Positions 1-10,209 of a stretch of 64,000 bases of DNA are shown one piece after another. The stretch lies in NCBI GenBank assembly GCA_951804985.1, contig OX638131.1:61202131-61266130 (forward strand). Direction: 5' to 3'. The number at the start of each line of letters is the position of its first letter. Positions within the stretch are counted from its first letter, which is position 1. Origin of the DNA: Dryomyza anilis (Eukaryota > Arthropoda > Insecta > Diptera > Dryomyzidae). Under the pieces are notes generated by a model that saw nothing but the letters and a program-made list of their open reading frames with translations, searched no databases and was not told where the DNA came from. The translations under genes and the position numbers were made by a program.

Positions 1-420
1 TTCAGATATACCTGTGAAAATTTTGAAAAACTTATGAAGTTATATTTAAGAATTGGGTTTAGTACACACATTAATTTAATTAAATGAGTATATATAAAAA
101 ATTAAAATTAAAATGTCTTTCATTCGTATCATATAATTCAACCATATAACATGTTTTATCAATTTGTTCATCCATTCACAATGTTAATTAGCGGACCACC
201 AGTTTCAGGAAAACAACATTTTTGAAAAAAATTATTAGAAAATAGAGATATGTTGTTTAGCAATCGTATTGATAGAGTTATTTGGTGTTATGCTGAAGAT
301 CATGCAAGACCATCATTTAAAAATATAGAATATTTTAAAGGAATACCTGATAATTTCGAATTGAATTAAATGAACCAGTTCTTATTATTTTGGGCGGTCA
401 GCCGCTCTATTCGGAGCAGG
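1..420 (+). repeat. Direct repeat copy 1 of the virus-like segment
   Basis: These 420 bases recur almost unchanged at 2976-3401. The unit holds the tail of a cysteine-rich ORF (stop at 85-87), the start of a packaging-ATPase-like gene, and the first ~26 bases of LINE A (from CGGTCAGCCGCTC). Small differences are visible: an indel of a few bases near 125-135 and one extra G at the ATPase/LINE junction. Because the unit includes the LINE A start, the duplication happened after LINE A inserted. At 420/421 the copy switches abruptly to copia sequence. Confidence 0.9.
181..385 (+). pseudogene. Packaging ATPase N-terminus, duplicate fragment (Polinton/adintovirus-like)
   Basis: Reads from an ATG into LISGPPVSGK, a Walker A (P-loop) type sequence, followed almost at once by an in-frame TGA and then an open stretch with the IDRVIWCY block. 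This layout (hydrophobic strand, P-loop, then a conserved VIWCY-type block) matches the A32/FtsK-HerA-like packaging ATPases of Polinton/Maverick and adintovirus-like elements, which pump DNA into capsids. The residue after the P-loop lysine is Q rather than S/T, and the TGA breaks the frame, so it is inactive. It is a copy of the fragment at 3163-3374. Family assignment is from recognition only. Confidence 0.55.
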
Positions 421-1577
421 CTAAAGAAAAGTCTGTATGGTCTAAAACAGGCGGCGAACGTCTGAAATAAAACCCTATATAAGCTATTAATCCAAGGCGG
501 ATTTCATCAAAGACAGCCACCAGGATTTGAGGAAGGGGAAAGTAAGTTTGTTTGCAGGCTAAAGAAAAGTCTGTATGGTCTAAAACAGGCGGCGAACGTC
601 TGAAATAAAACCCTATATAAGCTATTAATCCAAGGCGGATTTCATCAAAGAAATGCTGATCATTGCCCATACACCAAATACACCAAGGAGGAAGGGCTGA
701 TATATGTGTTAGTCTACTTTGGCAAGCCAAAGTAAATCCAATATTAAAGCAGTGGAGAAACTACTATCGAACAATTTTGACATCAATAATTTGGGCGACA
801 TTCACCACTACCTGGGTCTTGAAGTTATGAAGGACAAGCATTTTAATATCTGCAGCCAAAAAAAATATATTGAAATTTTTTGAAGGATTTTGGTTTGGAT
901 AATGCAAAAATTTCGAAGTATCCAATCGATCCAGTATATGAAAAATCGGAGTCTGAAGCACTGCTGAGCAATACAAATTATAAGCGTCTAATTGGTTCGC
1001 TGTTATACATCAGTGTAAATTCATGACCTGATATAGCGGCAATCGTGTCATTTTGGCTCGAAAAGTAAGCTGTCCCACTCATGAAGATTGGACAGAATTA
1101 AAGAGAGTGCTGAAATACCTAAAGGGCTGAATTTAAAGAGATGAATGTTTGCATTTAAGTAGCATTTACATCGAACCCAATACTTTGATAGGATACGCCG
1201 TCGCTAACTGGGCAGAGGACAGACTAGATAGGAAATCTAATTCAGATTATCTATTTCAGAGGCAGAGTTTGTTGCTTTATCTGAAAGATGCAAAGAAGCT
1301 ATATGAATTCAAGAATTATCAAGTGATATGATGGTCAAGCAAAACCTACAACGTTCTACGAAGATAATCAAAGTTGTCTACGCCTTATCAAAGACGAAAA
1401 ATTAAGCACATTGAAACAAAACTGAATTTCGTCAAGGATCACGTCATCAATTAAAATATTTAATGCTTGTATTGTCCTACCGAACACATGTTAGCAGGTA
1501 TGATGACAAAACCTATAGCAGCGTGCAAAGTGGAACACATTCGAAAATTAGCTGGATTGCAGATTAATTGAGGAAGG
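419..1577 (+). pseudogene. Ty1/copia retrotransposon pol relic (RT to RNase H)
   Basis: The remains of the 3' half of a copia-type pol gene. The RT block KSLYGLKQA (copia hallmark, normally followed by R/P and W) is read at 421-450 and again at 559-590. Later pieces are the HCPYTKY..YVLVYF strand, YKRLIGSLLY near 980-1010, PDIA at ~1030, the ADW-like RNase H segment near 1205, and the C-terminal block ending RKLAGLQIN before the stop at ~1566. Several stops and frameshifts make it inactive. The 5' part of pol, gag and the 5' LTR are absent; the relic starts exactly at the end of the 420 bp repeat. Confidence 0.8.
421..651 (+). repeat. 138 bp tandem duplication inside copia RT
   Basis: The segment beginning CTAAAGAAAAGTCTGTATGG occurs at 421 and at 559, and the two run in parallel for about 90 bases. 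The period of 138 bases is 46 codons, so the duplication alone keeps frame. The second copy is preceded by the PPGFEEGE segment that normally stands upstream of this RT block. Confidence 0.85.
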
Positions 1578-1712
1578 GTGTTGGAGAACAATTAATACTT
1601 AATATTATTTTACATGTTTGTTTTGTTTCTAGTTACTTTTGTAAAATATTTGTATGTTTAAATTTGTATCTAAATTATTTTTTCACTTCCGAATAAATAC
1701 GTTTCGTTTCGT
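1578..1712 (+). mobile_element. Copia 3' LTR remnant with polypurine tract
   Basis: Just after the pol stop is a purine-rich tract (TTGAGGAAGGGTG), then TGTTGGAGAACAA, which has the TG start of an LTR. An AATAAA-containing stretch at ~1690 may be its poly(A) signal. The right end is not sharply defined and may run into the minus-strand ORF that follows. Confidence 0.5.
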
Positions 1713-1939
1713 AAAAGTTTGTGCTCTAATAGATCTAATATTGTATCTAGAGATAAAACCTTATGATGATTCAGCTTTAGTTGTATGTATTCCTTGTATG
1801 CCATAAGATGTATCCATTCATCTCTTTCTAACCCAATGAAGTTTTTCTTGTTGCATTGAATCCTTATCATTGGTTTAAAGTTCCGCGTTGGTGAAAATCC
1901 ACACTTCATTTTTATATTCCAATCCAAATATAATTTCAT
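1670..1939 (-). CDS. Hypothetical protein of the virus-like element, 89 aa
   Basis: An open frame on the minus strand, divergent from the ORF at 2105, with about 165 bases between the starts. The product is basic and polar (MKLYLDWNIK start; FSPTRNFKP in the first third), without signal peptide or membrane segment. It ends in or beside the copia LTR, so its natural C-terminus may be lost. No function is recognised. The head-to-head arrangement with 2105 is the best argument that it is a real, though probably dead, gene of the virus-like element. Confidence 0.35.
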   Translation of the reverse strand: MKLYLDWNIKMKCGFSPTRNFKPMIRIQCNKKNFIGLERDEWIHLMAYKEYIQLKLNHHKVLSLDTILDLLEHKLLRNETYLFGSEKII

Positions 1940-2104
1940 GTTACTGTCTCTTTCTTACATTACGATTGATATTTTTGTCCTCTTGCTGTTGATTCATCTT
2001 TTCAAACAAACCACGGCATACTAAATTATTCTTTTGAAATGCTCGCAATATAAACACTTTAAACTTTTAAAATACTTCAGTAAGTAAATAAAATCATATT
2101 AAAA

Positions 2105-2500
2105 ATGAACTCAGTTGAGAAAACGAAGTCGGTCATTGTTGATTTTCAAAATGTTACCGGAAATGGTAACCAAGTATTTATTAAAGAGTTGGCGTTTATG
2201 AGTGGAGGCTCAGTAATACCTAACTACTATCTTTTTAAACCGTACTCATACAATGAGGTAGATAGTGCTTCGAAACGGTGAAATTTGTTCTGCAAAGGAC
2301 ATGTGAATGGACTTGATTGTGCTGCTGGATTTATCGAGTATTTAAACGTATCAGAAATTCTGGAATCTATTAAGAAATATATTACAATTTTTGTTGTAGG
2401 GCAACATAAAAAGTTTTCATGGAAAGATTTGTAACTTCAAAAATAATTAATATTAATCTTGATACGAGTTTAGGTAATTTACCTGACTACTTTACAAATT
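2105..2500 (+). pseudogene. Conserved accessory ORF of virus-like element, broken
   Basis: From the ATG at 2105 the frame starts MNSVEKTKS, then VIVDFQNV and FIKELAFM, and continues past a TGA at ~2279 (FCKGHVNGLD, then a hydrophobic IFVVG strand) towards NLPDYFTNC at ~2475-2500. Beta-strand, acidic residue and 'IKEL' spacing recall an arthropod ORF family, possibly nuclease-like, that accompanies such packaging ATPases; this resemblance is from memory and weak. At least two stops interrupt it and the end runs into the (TA)n tract. It lies upstream of the cysteine-rich ORF and the ATPase in the same orientation. Confidence 0.4.
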
Positions 2501-2576
2501 GCCAACAGCATAAAGATTTTCGATACAAAATATTGTGAAATTATTACGTAATCTAATGAAATCTTTATATAATATA

Positions 2577-2681
<105 letters not shown>

Positions 2682-2876
2682 TTGAGGTCTGAATGTTTAG
2701 TCGATTAATTTTAGTTGTGCAATTTCATCCAAGATGCACGTCACATAATTTACACTCAGGATAATGGATCGATTGACAATTAAACCTTTTTTTTCAACGA
2801 GTTTGAAATTGTCTTATTTGAGGATCTTAAATTTGAAATTTTAAATCTCATCGAATCTTTAAAACAATACCAGTAT

Positions 2877-3062
2877 ATGGAAGAGGTGCATTTAATTAAT
2901 GGAAAACACTATGTATGCTGTCCTTGGTTTAAAAATGAAACAATATGCGGACCAGATACCTGCAAATGTTCAGACTTCAGATATACCTGTGAAAATTTTG
3001 AAAAACTTATGAAGTTATATTTAAGAATTGGGTTTAGTACACACATTAATTTAATTAAATGA
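2877..3062 (+). CDS. Small cysteine-rich protein, 61 aa, virus-like element
   Basis: ATG start, 61 codons. Six cysteines lie in the first 40 residues (YVCCPWF, ICGPDTCKCS, YTCENF), a spacing that could bind zinc or form disulfides; there is no signal peptide. It lies about 100 bases before the ATPase start in the same orientation, and its last 29 codons are duplicated at 1-87. Function is not recognised. Because it is open with well-placed cysteines while neighbours are broken, it may be a relic that has escaped stops by its shortness. Confidence 0.4.
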   Translation: MEEVHLINGKHYVCCPWFKNETICGPDTCKCSDFRYTCENFEKLMKLYLRIGFSTHINLIK

Positions 3063-3401
3063 GTATATATAAAAAATTAAAATTAAAATGTCTTTCATCA
3101 TATCATCATATCATATAATTCAACCATATAACATGTTTTATCAATTTGTTCATCCATTCACAATGTTAATTAGCGGACCACCAGTTTCAGGAAAACAACA
3201 TTTTTGAAAAAAATTATTAGAAAATAGAGATATGTTGTTTAGCAATCGTATTGATAGAGTTATTTGGTGTTATGCTGAAGATCATGCAAGACCATCATTT
3301 AAAAATATAGAATATTTTAAAGGAATACCTGATAATTTCGAATTGAATTAAATGAACCAGTTCTTATTATTTTGGCGGTCAGCCGCTCTATTCGGAGCAG
3401 G
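2976..3401 (+). repeat. Direct repeat copy 2 of the virus-like segment
   Basis: Partner of 1-420. This copy is in the original context: cysteine-rich ORF upstream, LINE A continuing downstream of 3401. It is therefore the source, and 1-420 the derived copy. Confidence 0.9.
3163..3374 (+). pseudogene. Packaging ATPase, 5' half (Polinton/adintovirus-like)
   Basis: ATG at 3163 followed by LISGPPVSGK (P-loop), an in-frame TGA, then a long open stretch with IDRVIWCYAEDH and the strand that should lead to Walker B. The reading ends at the hydrophobic Walker B strand (LII), exactly where LINE A begins. The remainder of the gene resumes at 12886 with DDL, the Walker B acidic residues. The gene is thus one ATPase split by a 9.5 kb insertion. 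P-loop plus DD-containing Walker B is typical of A32/FtsK-HerA-like packaging ATPases; the substrate would be the element's DNA during capsid filling. Confidence 0.6.
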
Positions 3402-4268
3402 GGGGATAACATGTAATCTTCTGGCAACAGAGATACGTGCCGTAACTGCATGGGTAGAGTAGAAGTGCGGCTATGACCTCCAAGTGGTGAACGCTGGAAA
3501 CAGTCTCATGTCTCTGCTGCGAACTGGTTATCATAGTCGGGCGAAACTGAACGATATGTGGAGAATTATGCTTAAATGCGTAATCCAGAAGCATAAAAAG
3601 TTCTAAATTCCCCTAGTCAGGGGTAAAGTATTGTAGTAGAACAGAGCCTCGCTGATACCTGATCGCTTCAGCGAGTAGTGGAGGCGCTTCCAAGGTAAGG
3701 GGCTATGCCATGGTCAATCTTAATTCCCCAATTTATATATTTACAGATAGACAATAAAATTAAACAAGTTCTCCGGAAACAGCAGGGCTCAACTGTAAAA
3801 GAACTGGCGGACATAATGGAGGCTCATCTCCATGATGATGGTTGTCCCCAGGCTTAAAAGAAGACGACAAAACCAGAAGCGTCCAAGGCAAAAAAGATCG
3901 GCTAGTACAGGCTAGTACTGTACAGCGTGTATCGCCATCAGCGACGAAAAAGGCTGAAGAGAAGCCAACAACCAGCTAAGGGTTAGTGAGCGGGGAGACG
4001 AATAAGCGTCAACTGAACCGTTCCACTACTGTCATGCCGCCACTGAGAAAACCTTGATGGAAGGATGATCCCTTAATGAAAGGAAAAGGGGTTCAAACCT
4101 GAAGAAGCACGAAACAAGGCGGCTGAGCATCGCCAGTGTAATCAGGACACTCCAAGAACGGAGGAACCCCGAAAGAGAGCCAGCGATGCCATCACACCGC
4201 AAGAAAATGTCCAAAAGAAGGCTCGCACGGAGAAAGCCTCGAACGCCAATGCAGGTGGTAAAAGCACT

Positions 4269-5487
4269 ATGAAGGCAGCACACATCAAAGCACTCAAACC
4301 GAGCACAAGCTATGTTAGAGCCGTGAAGTCGGTCAAGGTACCTGTGACGGCGAATGTACTCACCAATGAGGATCTCTCAACATTGGTGGATGCGATTGTG
4401 GATGAAATGGATCTCGGATGGAAGTGCAAACTGAAATTCGAGGGCATATCCTTCATCTGCTAGTAGAGTGTTCCAACCAGGTACTGCAGACTGGCTTAAG
4501 CAGGCAGCTGGCAATTTGAAGACGTGGAAGGGACTAGAGTTGATGGCACTTCTGGGTGATGATATACCACATATACACATCATAAATATCTACCTCCCAA
4601 GAAGCGTAGGCAAAGAGACCAGCAAGTTACTAAACCTTCTGGACAATCAGAATGATGGTCTGAAGACCGGTGTATGGAAGGTATACCGGGTAAAGGAAGA
4701 TGCCAACGGTCAACTACTCCAGATTGGAATAGATGGCCAATCAATGGAGCCGATTGATATGGCAGGGCGAGAGCTGAAGTACAGATTCGGAAACATGACT
4801 TTACAGGTCCCTAAAAGTAGAGACGAGAAAGATAACGGGGCAAAAAACACGCCTCTTGATAATGAAGCATCGTCGACCTCTGCAGCAGCACATTCACTGT
4901 TGCAACAAGGCGAACAGATGGACATAGAAGAAGGTGCCGCTAGCATGGGAATACCACAATCAGAGAGTGACTTGTCGGATCTCTACATAACTCCTCTGCA
5001 TGTGGGTGATGTTAGCGACATGACTCTAACAGAGGACAAGGCGACTCTGTTAGAAGAAGAAACGAATAAAGAGGCTGTAATTGCGCAGGTAGCCGCAAGG
5101 CAAAAATTGAGAATGGCGCTGATCCAAAAACCCTGGGTCCTCAGGGGCCAGATCAAAGGTCTGGCGAGTAAGGATACAAAGGTAATTTGGGATGTTAGGG
5201 AAGAAAATCCCAGGGCTTGTATCCTACTACAAAATGATATTAACTATCTCTGCCTTTCAGAATTCTTGACGCGGGATCTAGTAGTCATTCATGTCTCTCT
5301 GATGATGAACGATTGCCACTGCGAAGTAATAAGAGCAGCTGGGTATTTCGCTGGAGATGAGACCACAGCGCCACCAGCAGATGTGCAAAGACTGGTCGAA
5401 CACTGTCTTCGCAAGAGTCTTCCATTGCTTATCGGGTGGGATGGTGGCGAAGTACAGATACCAACAAAAGGGGTGAGTACCTTTTAG
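4269..5487 (+). pseudogene. LINE A ORF1 (DUF4780-like) fused to endonuclease N-terminus
   Basis: Two overlapping frames. 4269-4463 starts at an ATG and ends at TAG; the frame shifts and continues 4468-5487. The stretch with GVWKVYRVKED, a glycine/leucine-rich strand and RFGNMTLQVP resembles the DUF4780 domain found in ORF1 of insect LINEs, thought to bind RNA. An acidic, serine-rich linker follows (~4850-5080), then ALIQKPWV, the first motif of the APE-type endonuclease, and SLPLLIGWD, where the family has CD or CDAN. A deletion or frameshift after this removes the central NAH segment. Upstream 3402-4268 is the 5' UTR with scattered stops. Confidence 0.65.
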
Positions 5488-5976
5488 AATATCTTGTAGG
5501 AAGTAACCTTGATATATTTATATAATATTAGCAATTCACCAACATTTATAACAAGGGTAAGACAAGAAGTTCTTGACATTACGTTCAGGAACAGAATCAT
5601 GTCCAGTTATATAAAAAAACTGGAGGTTATCGGACGAACCATCTCAGATCACAGAATAATTCTGTTTGACATAGATGGTCTTACATCTACGGTATGTAAC
5701 ATTAGAAATCACAGGAAAACAGACTGGGAATTATATAAATCTAGACTTAAAACAAATCTAGATGATATCAGTAACTGCAGAGCAGCTATTGACCATCTAG
5801 AACTTGAAAACATGCTTATAGAAATGAACCATGTTATAAATGATGCATATACATCCAGTTGTATACAGAGAAAGATATTCAGGCAACGAGAAACCCCGTG
5901 GTGGAGCGGTCAGTTAGCAGGTCTTAGAACCAGTGTACGGCGACTTTTTAACAAGTCAAAACGTACTGGGGAATAG
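5488..5976 (+). pseudogene. LINE A endonuclease C-terminus
   Basis: Contains SPTFITRVRQEVLDITF and, further on, ISDHRIILFD. The SDHR motif holds the catalytic Asp-His pair of APE-type LINE endonucleases and defines the end of the domain. NHRKTDWELY follows, the conserved start of the linker to RT. The frame joins the preceding segment by a frameshift near 5480, where RGEYLLEYL can be read in another frame. It nicks target DNA in the live family. It ends at a TAG at ~5974, with RT-linker sequence continuing in frame afterwards. Confidence 0.7.
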
Positions 5977-6614
5977 CAGGCGTATACTACCCTACTGACC
6001 ACATATAATAAAGAAATTAGGAAGGCAAAGAGGAAAAGCTTTCACAACTTTTGTGAGAACATTGCTAGTACATCAGCTGCGGCTAGGCTGTACAAGGCAA
6101 TAGCAAAAGTTAAAACAGAAACATCGCTCTCACTGAAACGAGAAGATGGTAGCTACACCGATAATGAGGAGCAAAATTTTGCTCAAAACTCACTTTCCAG
6201 GTAGCGCTGAGAATACCCAAGATATGAACCAGTAGAAAGCATAGTACCCAGGAGAGAACCTGGGAACAGCTAATAAGATCTTCACGGAGCAAAGAAAAGA
6301 TTGGGCAATACATACCTTTCCAGCCCTTCAAATCACCAAGTGTAGATGGAATATTCCCAGCCCTACTGTAGCAGGGCAGGAATGATCTAATGAAACACCT
6401 GATAAGAATAACTAGAAGCAGCTTAGCACTTAGATATATAAGAGGGCAAAAAGAGGGTATAAGAAACTCCCTAGAAGTAAAAGGAGTAAACCATACCATG
6501 GCAAGATGGATGAGTAGAATGCTTAAGTGCAGAACAGCAGAAGTTAATGTTGGACTGACCATTATATAAATTAGAACCACACGAGGTTGTCCACAAGATG
6601 GAATACTATCACCA
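5977..6614 (+). pseudogene. LINE A reverse transcriptase, N-terminal part
   Basis: Multiple frames. NKEIRKAKRKSFHNFCE is the linker helix typical of the group. LKREDGSYTDNEEQ and later short pieces are RT fingers. RTTRGCPQDGILSPHA near 6570-6620 corresponds to the G-CPQG-LSPLLW motif of LINE RTs, with one G changed to D. Translation stops there because the 939 bp TIR element has inserted at the last residues of this motif. Internal deletions remove much of fingers and palm. Confidence 0.65.
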
Positions 6615-7553
6615 CACGCATAGAAAAATATTGTTATATCCGATAATAAAATAACAATAGACATGTTCAAAATAGATCCCATTATATTATTGTTATTTCA
6701 TTGTCGATTTTGAAAATTTGATTGTTAAATTTAAAAATTATTCAATTGTTACTGGTGACATTGGATATTGTCATTTTCAAATAAAATTAAATTGTAATTT
6801 ATTATATTTCATTGTCAAAAAGAAATAAATTAAACAATATGTTTATATTTTTGTATTTTATTTAATCATCGTTAAACAATATTAAACATAGATAAATACT
6901 GTTTTACATTATGGGCTCTAATATAACACCAGCTTCGAATTCAACAGCTATTGTTCACCCCGATGTCGCCGAAACCACATGCGACAACTAACAGTCAACA
7001 GCGATATGAATGTAGGGACGCATGTATCACCGCAAGCGTACCGAGCGTACCATACGATGCATTTCTAATGCTGCGCGAACAGACCGCTGGAGTTGTACAG
7101 CGCAAATTGGTTTGCCTCGTTGCCCACATGCTTAGGCTCTGCGTATTCTCCGGTGGATCGCCGCCCACTGCGCCTCCTTAGATGTGGGCATGAGCGAACT
7201 TTGCGAGTCATTGTGCGCTTCGAGGACTTGGAACGACGGCGTCTGGGTCTGTTCGAATAGTTGGTGTTTGGGGCATGCATGATATTGTCCAACGTTGTTT
7301 CCAAACACGGACTTGTAACTAAAATAAACAATATAAAACAAAACTAATTTAAATATAGAATATATTTACAAATTTTAAATATTACTTACAAATATTATTT
7401 GAGTTCTGCATCTTCACAACGATATAAAAACAATAACAAAATTACAAATGTCAATTTGAATTATTTTAGAAAACAGAGCTGCCACATTATTTTATATAGT
7501 TTTTCAAATAACAATCGTATATTGTGAAAAGTAACAATATATTTCTATGCGTG
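6615..7553. mobile_element. 939 bp TIR element nested in LINE A RT
   Basis: The ends are inverted: CACGCATAGAAA at 6615 and TTTCTATGCGTG ending at 7553, with homology extending to ~22 bases (..ATATTGTTA). It splits the RT motif CPQ-G-ILSP | LMW, whose right half resumes at 7554. A clear target-site duplication is not visible; CA or CAC is possible. The outer parts are very AT-rich, but 6940-7310 is markedly richer in GC, without stops characteristic of decay in any single frame and without a recognised product. It looks like a non-autonomous DNA transposon carrying a foreign fragment. Confidence 0.65.
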
Positions 7554-7837
7554 CACTAATGTGGAGCCTAGTTGTAGATGAACTTCTGTGGAAACTCACA
7601 AACACAGGAATAGAATGTCTGGGGTACGCCGATGACATCGTTTCATATGCAAAGGAAAATTTGAAGATACTATGATACCCTTTACAAGAAAAAGAACTCT
7701 AAATCTGAGACCAATAAGGTTAGAAGGGACTGAAATAGATCGGAAAGAAGAGGTTAAATTTCTAGGAATAATACTAGACAGCAAACTCTTATGGAAGAAA
7801 CAATAGCAAGAAGTAACACCAAAAGCAACACGCGCTA
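7554..7837 (+). pseudogene. LINE A RT palm, YADD segment
   Basis: Resumes with LMWSLVVDELLWKL and GYADDIV, the RT active-site YADD motif, near 7620-7645. After one frameshift, FTRKRTLNLRPIRLEG and VKFLGIILDSKLLWKK follow, the conserved post-palm block. LINE B interrupts it at 7838; the 11 bases 7827-7837 (AACACGCGCTA) are repeated at 11467-11477. Confidence 0.75.
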
Positions 7838-7855
7838 CGAGTTAATTATCCTGTC

Positions 7856-8250
7856 ATGATATTTACTCAGATAAATCTGCAACATTCTAAAGCTGCTATC
7901 GCTTTACTAGGTAAGCGGCTCTCCATGTTGCATACATCACCTCACATCACAGCTATTCAAGAACCATGGGTTTATAACAAACGCATCTGTGGTCTGAACT
8001 ACGTGGTGAAACCATACTATTCGATGAGCAAGCCGCAAGGCCTAGAAGCTGCCTTATAGTATCGAAACACTTTGCTGTCACTAAGTTAACCCAATTCTGT
8101 GGGCAAGACCTGGTGGCAGCAAAAGTGAGCTATGAAAGCGATAGTGGATGGAAACATCTGATTGTCGCCTCAGGCTACTTCCCCTATGACTCACTACTGC
8201 CTACTCCGCCAAAGGCAATTGTTGAGCTCATAGAGTACTGACCAGACTTC
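7856..8250 (+). pseudogene. LINE B endonuclease N-terminal half
   Basis: From ATG 7856: FTQINLQHSKAA (first endonuclease strand with conserved N) and AIQEPWVYN (catalytic Glu). Near 8040 the frame shifts; FCGQDLVAAKV and VASGYFPYD follow in the new frame to a stop at ~8240. The segment with catalytic Asp/Asn and GDFNAH-type motif is missing: sequence jumps to the LLDFIMTSN segment at ~8247. Thus a deletion of roughly 60-80 bases plus a frameshift. Confidence 0.75.
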
Positions 8251-8261
8251 TTGACTTCATC

Positions 8262-8956
8262 ATGACCTCCAATCTGAACATTCACAACACTGGTAATAAA
8301 CCCACTTTTGTGACTGCTAGAAGACAGGAAGTGATTGACCTTACTTTGTCTAACTGTAGACTGAGAGAGTCAATCTTTAACTGGAAGGTTCTTAAAGAAG
8401 ATTCTTTATCGGACCACAGGTATATCGAGTTTCATACTGACCGAGAGGTGCTGCCCTCTATGACGGTAAGAAACCCTAGAAAAACGAACTGGGCACGCTT
8501 TAGACATGAACTTGAGAATATCCTCAATATTCCTGTCAGAATTTGTACCAAAGAAAATATTGAGACGTCCGTTCAAGTTATGAACGATGTCATAAATTCT
8601 AGTTTTGTACGAACATGTCCGGTACGAAAAACGTTATCTAGACGTTATACCTTTCTTGGTGGAACGCTTGTCTTGAAACCTTGCGCAAGGATTCCAGAAA
8701 GCTTCTACATAAGGCCCTAAGGAGCAACTTAGACTCTGGCTGGTTTCTTTATCGAGCTAAGGAGAAAGAGTATAGAAACGAATTCGTAAATCGAAAAGTG
8801 TTTCCTATAAAGACTTCTGCAGTAGCATCGAATCCTGCAGTGAGACTAGCAGATTGGTCAAGTTTCTTAAAAGAGACCGAACTGATCGACTGGACTCACT
8901 GCGGAGACCTGATGGCTCGTATACTGAGTCTAAGACAGAGGCACTCAGTGTCCTAG
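8262..8956 (+). pseudogene. LINE B endonuclease C-terminus and RT linker
   Basis: Contains KPTFVTARRQEVIDLTL and LSDHRYIEF (catalytic SDHR), then NPRKTNWARF. A frameshift near 8690 leads into LRKDSRKLLHKALRSN, continuing to AVASNPAVRLADW, the helical linker before RT; another shift around 8860 enters the RT frame. The layout is the same as LINE A but with clearly different residues, so these are distinct families. Confidence 0.75.
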
Positions 8957-10209
8957 GTGAGACTCACTTTCCGGGAAATCAAATCCACATAGGGCCACTT
9001 TGTAATCCCAGCTCTGGGGACTGCAATAACAACTCTAATGTGACAAAACATGACTGGCAGGTTGCCAGATTGGTTGTGTACGATGAAGCTATCCAATACG
9101 CAGTGGCCTCTTTTGATGGCTTCAAGTCACCTGGACCGGATGGCATCTACCCAGTCATGCTACAGGAAGGAATAACCCAATTGCTACCATGCCTAAAGAA
9201 GATCTTTAGAGCAAGTCTCGCATGGGCATACATTCCGACATCCTGGTGTTTAGTTAAAGTAGCCTTCATTCCTAAAGTTGGAAGAGAAGACTATTCCATA
9301 GCCAAGATCTTAAGACCCATTAGTATGATGTCCTTCATACTAAAGTGTCTAGAAAGTCTAGTTGAGCTACACATCAGAAAAACATCGCTGTCAAGGTACC
9401 CACTATCATCAAGACAATGTGCCTACCAACGTGGAAAATCCTGTGAAACAGCATTGCAACATCTGGTTGGCCGGATCGAGCATGCTTTTCAGAGGAAGAT
9501 GTACGTGATGGGGATATTTGTTGACATCGAGGGTGCTTTTGATAATGCGACTTTTGATGGAATGTGTGACGCAGCTAGAAGGCATGGAATAGATGAAACA
9601 TTGGTCAAATGGCTAAGGTCAATGCTAATGTATAGGACCATCACTTCTGAGGCGGAGTGCGGTCAGTATATTATGGCAGGGGTGAATAGAGGTTGTCCTC
9701 AAGGACGCGTTCTCTCCCCCCTGCTCTGGTGTATGCTGGTTGACTCTCTAGTCAACGATCTCGATGGACCAGGTGTCTATTCCCAGGCCTATGCAGACGA
9801 TGTTGCCATTCTTGCCACAGGCTTTTCCCCCAATGAGGTCTGTGTTAAAACACAAAACTCGTTGAACCGAATTGACAGCTGGTGTACTGCAAACGGACTT
9901 TCCGTCAACCCTCACAAAACAGGGATTGTTCTCTTCACTAGGAAAAGAATAATGACAGGATTATCTCTACCAGTACTTAAGGGTGTCACTATTCCTCTGT
10001 CTAACGAAGTAAAATATCTGGGCTTAACTCTAGATAGTAAACTACTTTGGACAAAACATGTTGAAAATAAAATTTCGCGAGCATTGAATGCCTTCTGGCA
10101 ATGCAGAGGAATTTTTGGGAAGACATGGGGACTATCGCCGAACAAAACCTTATGGATTTACACGGAAATGATAAGACCGATGATATCATATGCATCGGTA
10201 GTCTGGTGA
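8854..10209 (+). CDS. LINE B reverse transcriptase (451 codons, near-complete)
   Basis: The longest open frame of the window. Motifs in order: FDGFKSPGPDGIYPVML (RT block 1, ~residues 85-101), LRPISMMSF, YQRGKSCETAL, GIFVDIEGAFDN (catalytic Asp, ~residue 225), NRGCPQGRVLSPLLW, QAYADDVAIL (catalytic YADD, ~residues 311-320), GLSVNPHKT, VKYLGLTLDSKLLW, and MIRPMISYASVVW. 'D-I-E-G-A-F-D/N' is typical of the LOA/I group. It ends at a TGA in place of a conserved Trp (VVW-stop); the frame continues after it. That nonsense change and upstream frameshifts make it non-functional, though all RT catalytic residues are present. Confidence 0.85.
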   Translation: MVKFLKRDRTDRLDSLRRPDGSYTESKTEALSVLGETHFPGNQIHIGPLCNPSSGDCNNNSNVTKHDWQVARLVVYDEAIQYAVASFDGFKSPGPDGIYPVMLQEGITQLLPCLKKIFRASLAWAYIPTSWCLVKVAFIPKVGREDYSIAKILRPISMMSFILKCLESLVELHIRKTSLSRYPLSSRQCAYQRGKSCETALQHLVGRIEHAFQRKMYVMGIFVDIEGAFDNATFDGMCDAARRHGIDETLVKWLRSMLMYRTITSEAECGQYIMAGVNRGCPQGRVLSPLLWCMLVDSLVNDLDGPGVYSQAYADDVAILATGFSPNEVCVKTQNSLNRIDSWCTANGLSVNPHKTGIVLFTRKRIMTGLSLPVLKGVTIPLSNEVKYLGLTLDSKLLWTKHVENKISRALNAFWQCRGIFGKTWGLSPNKTLWIYTEMIRPMISYASVVW

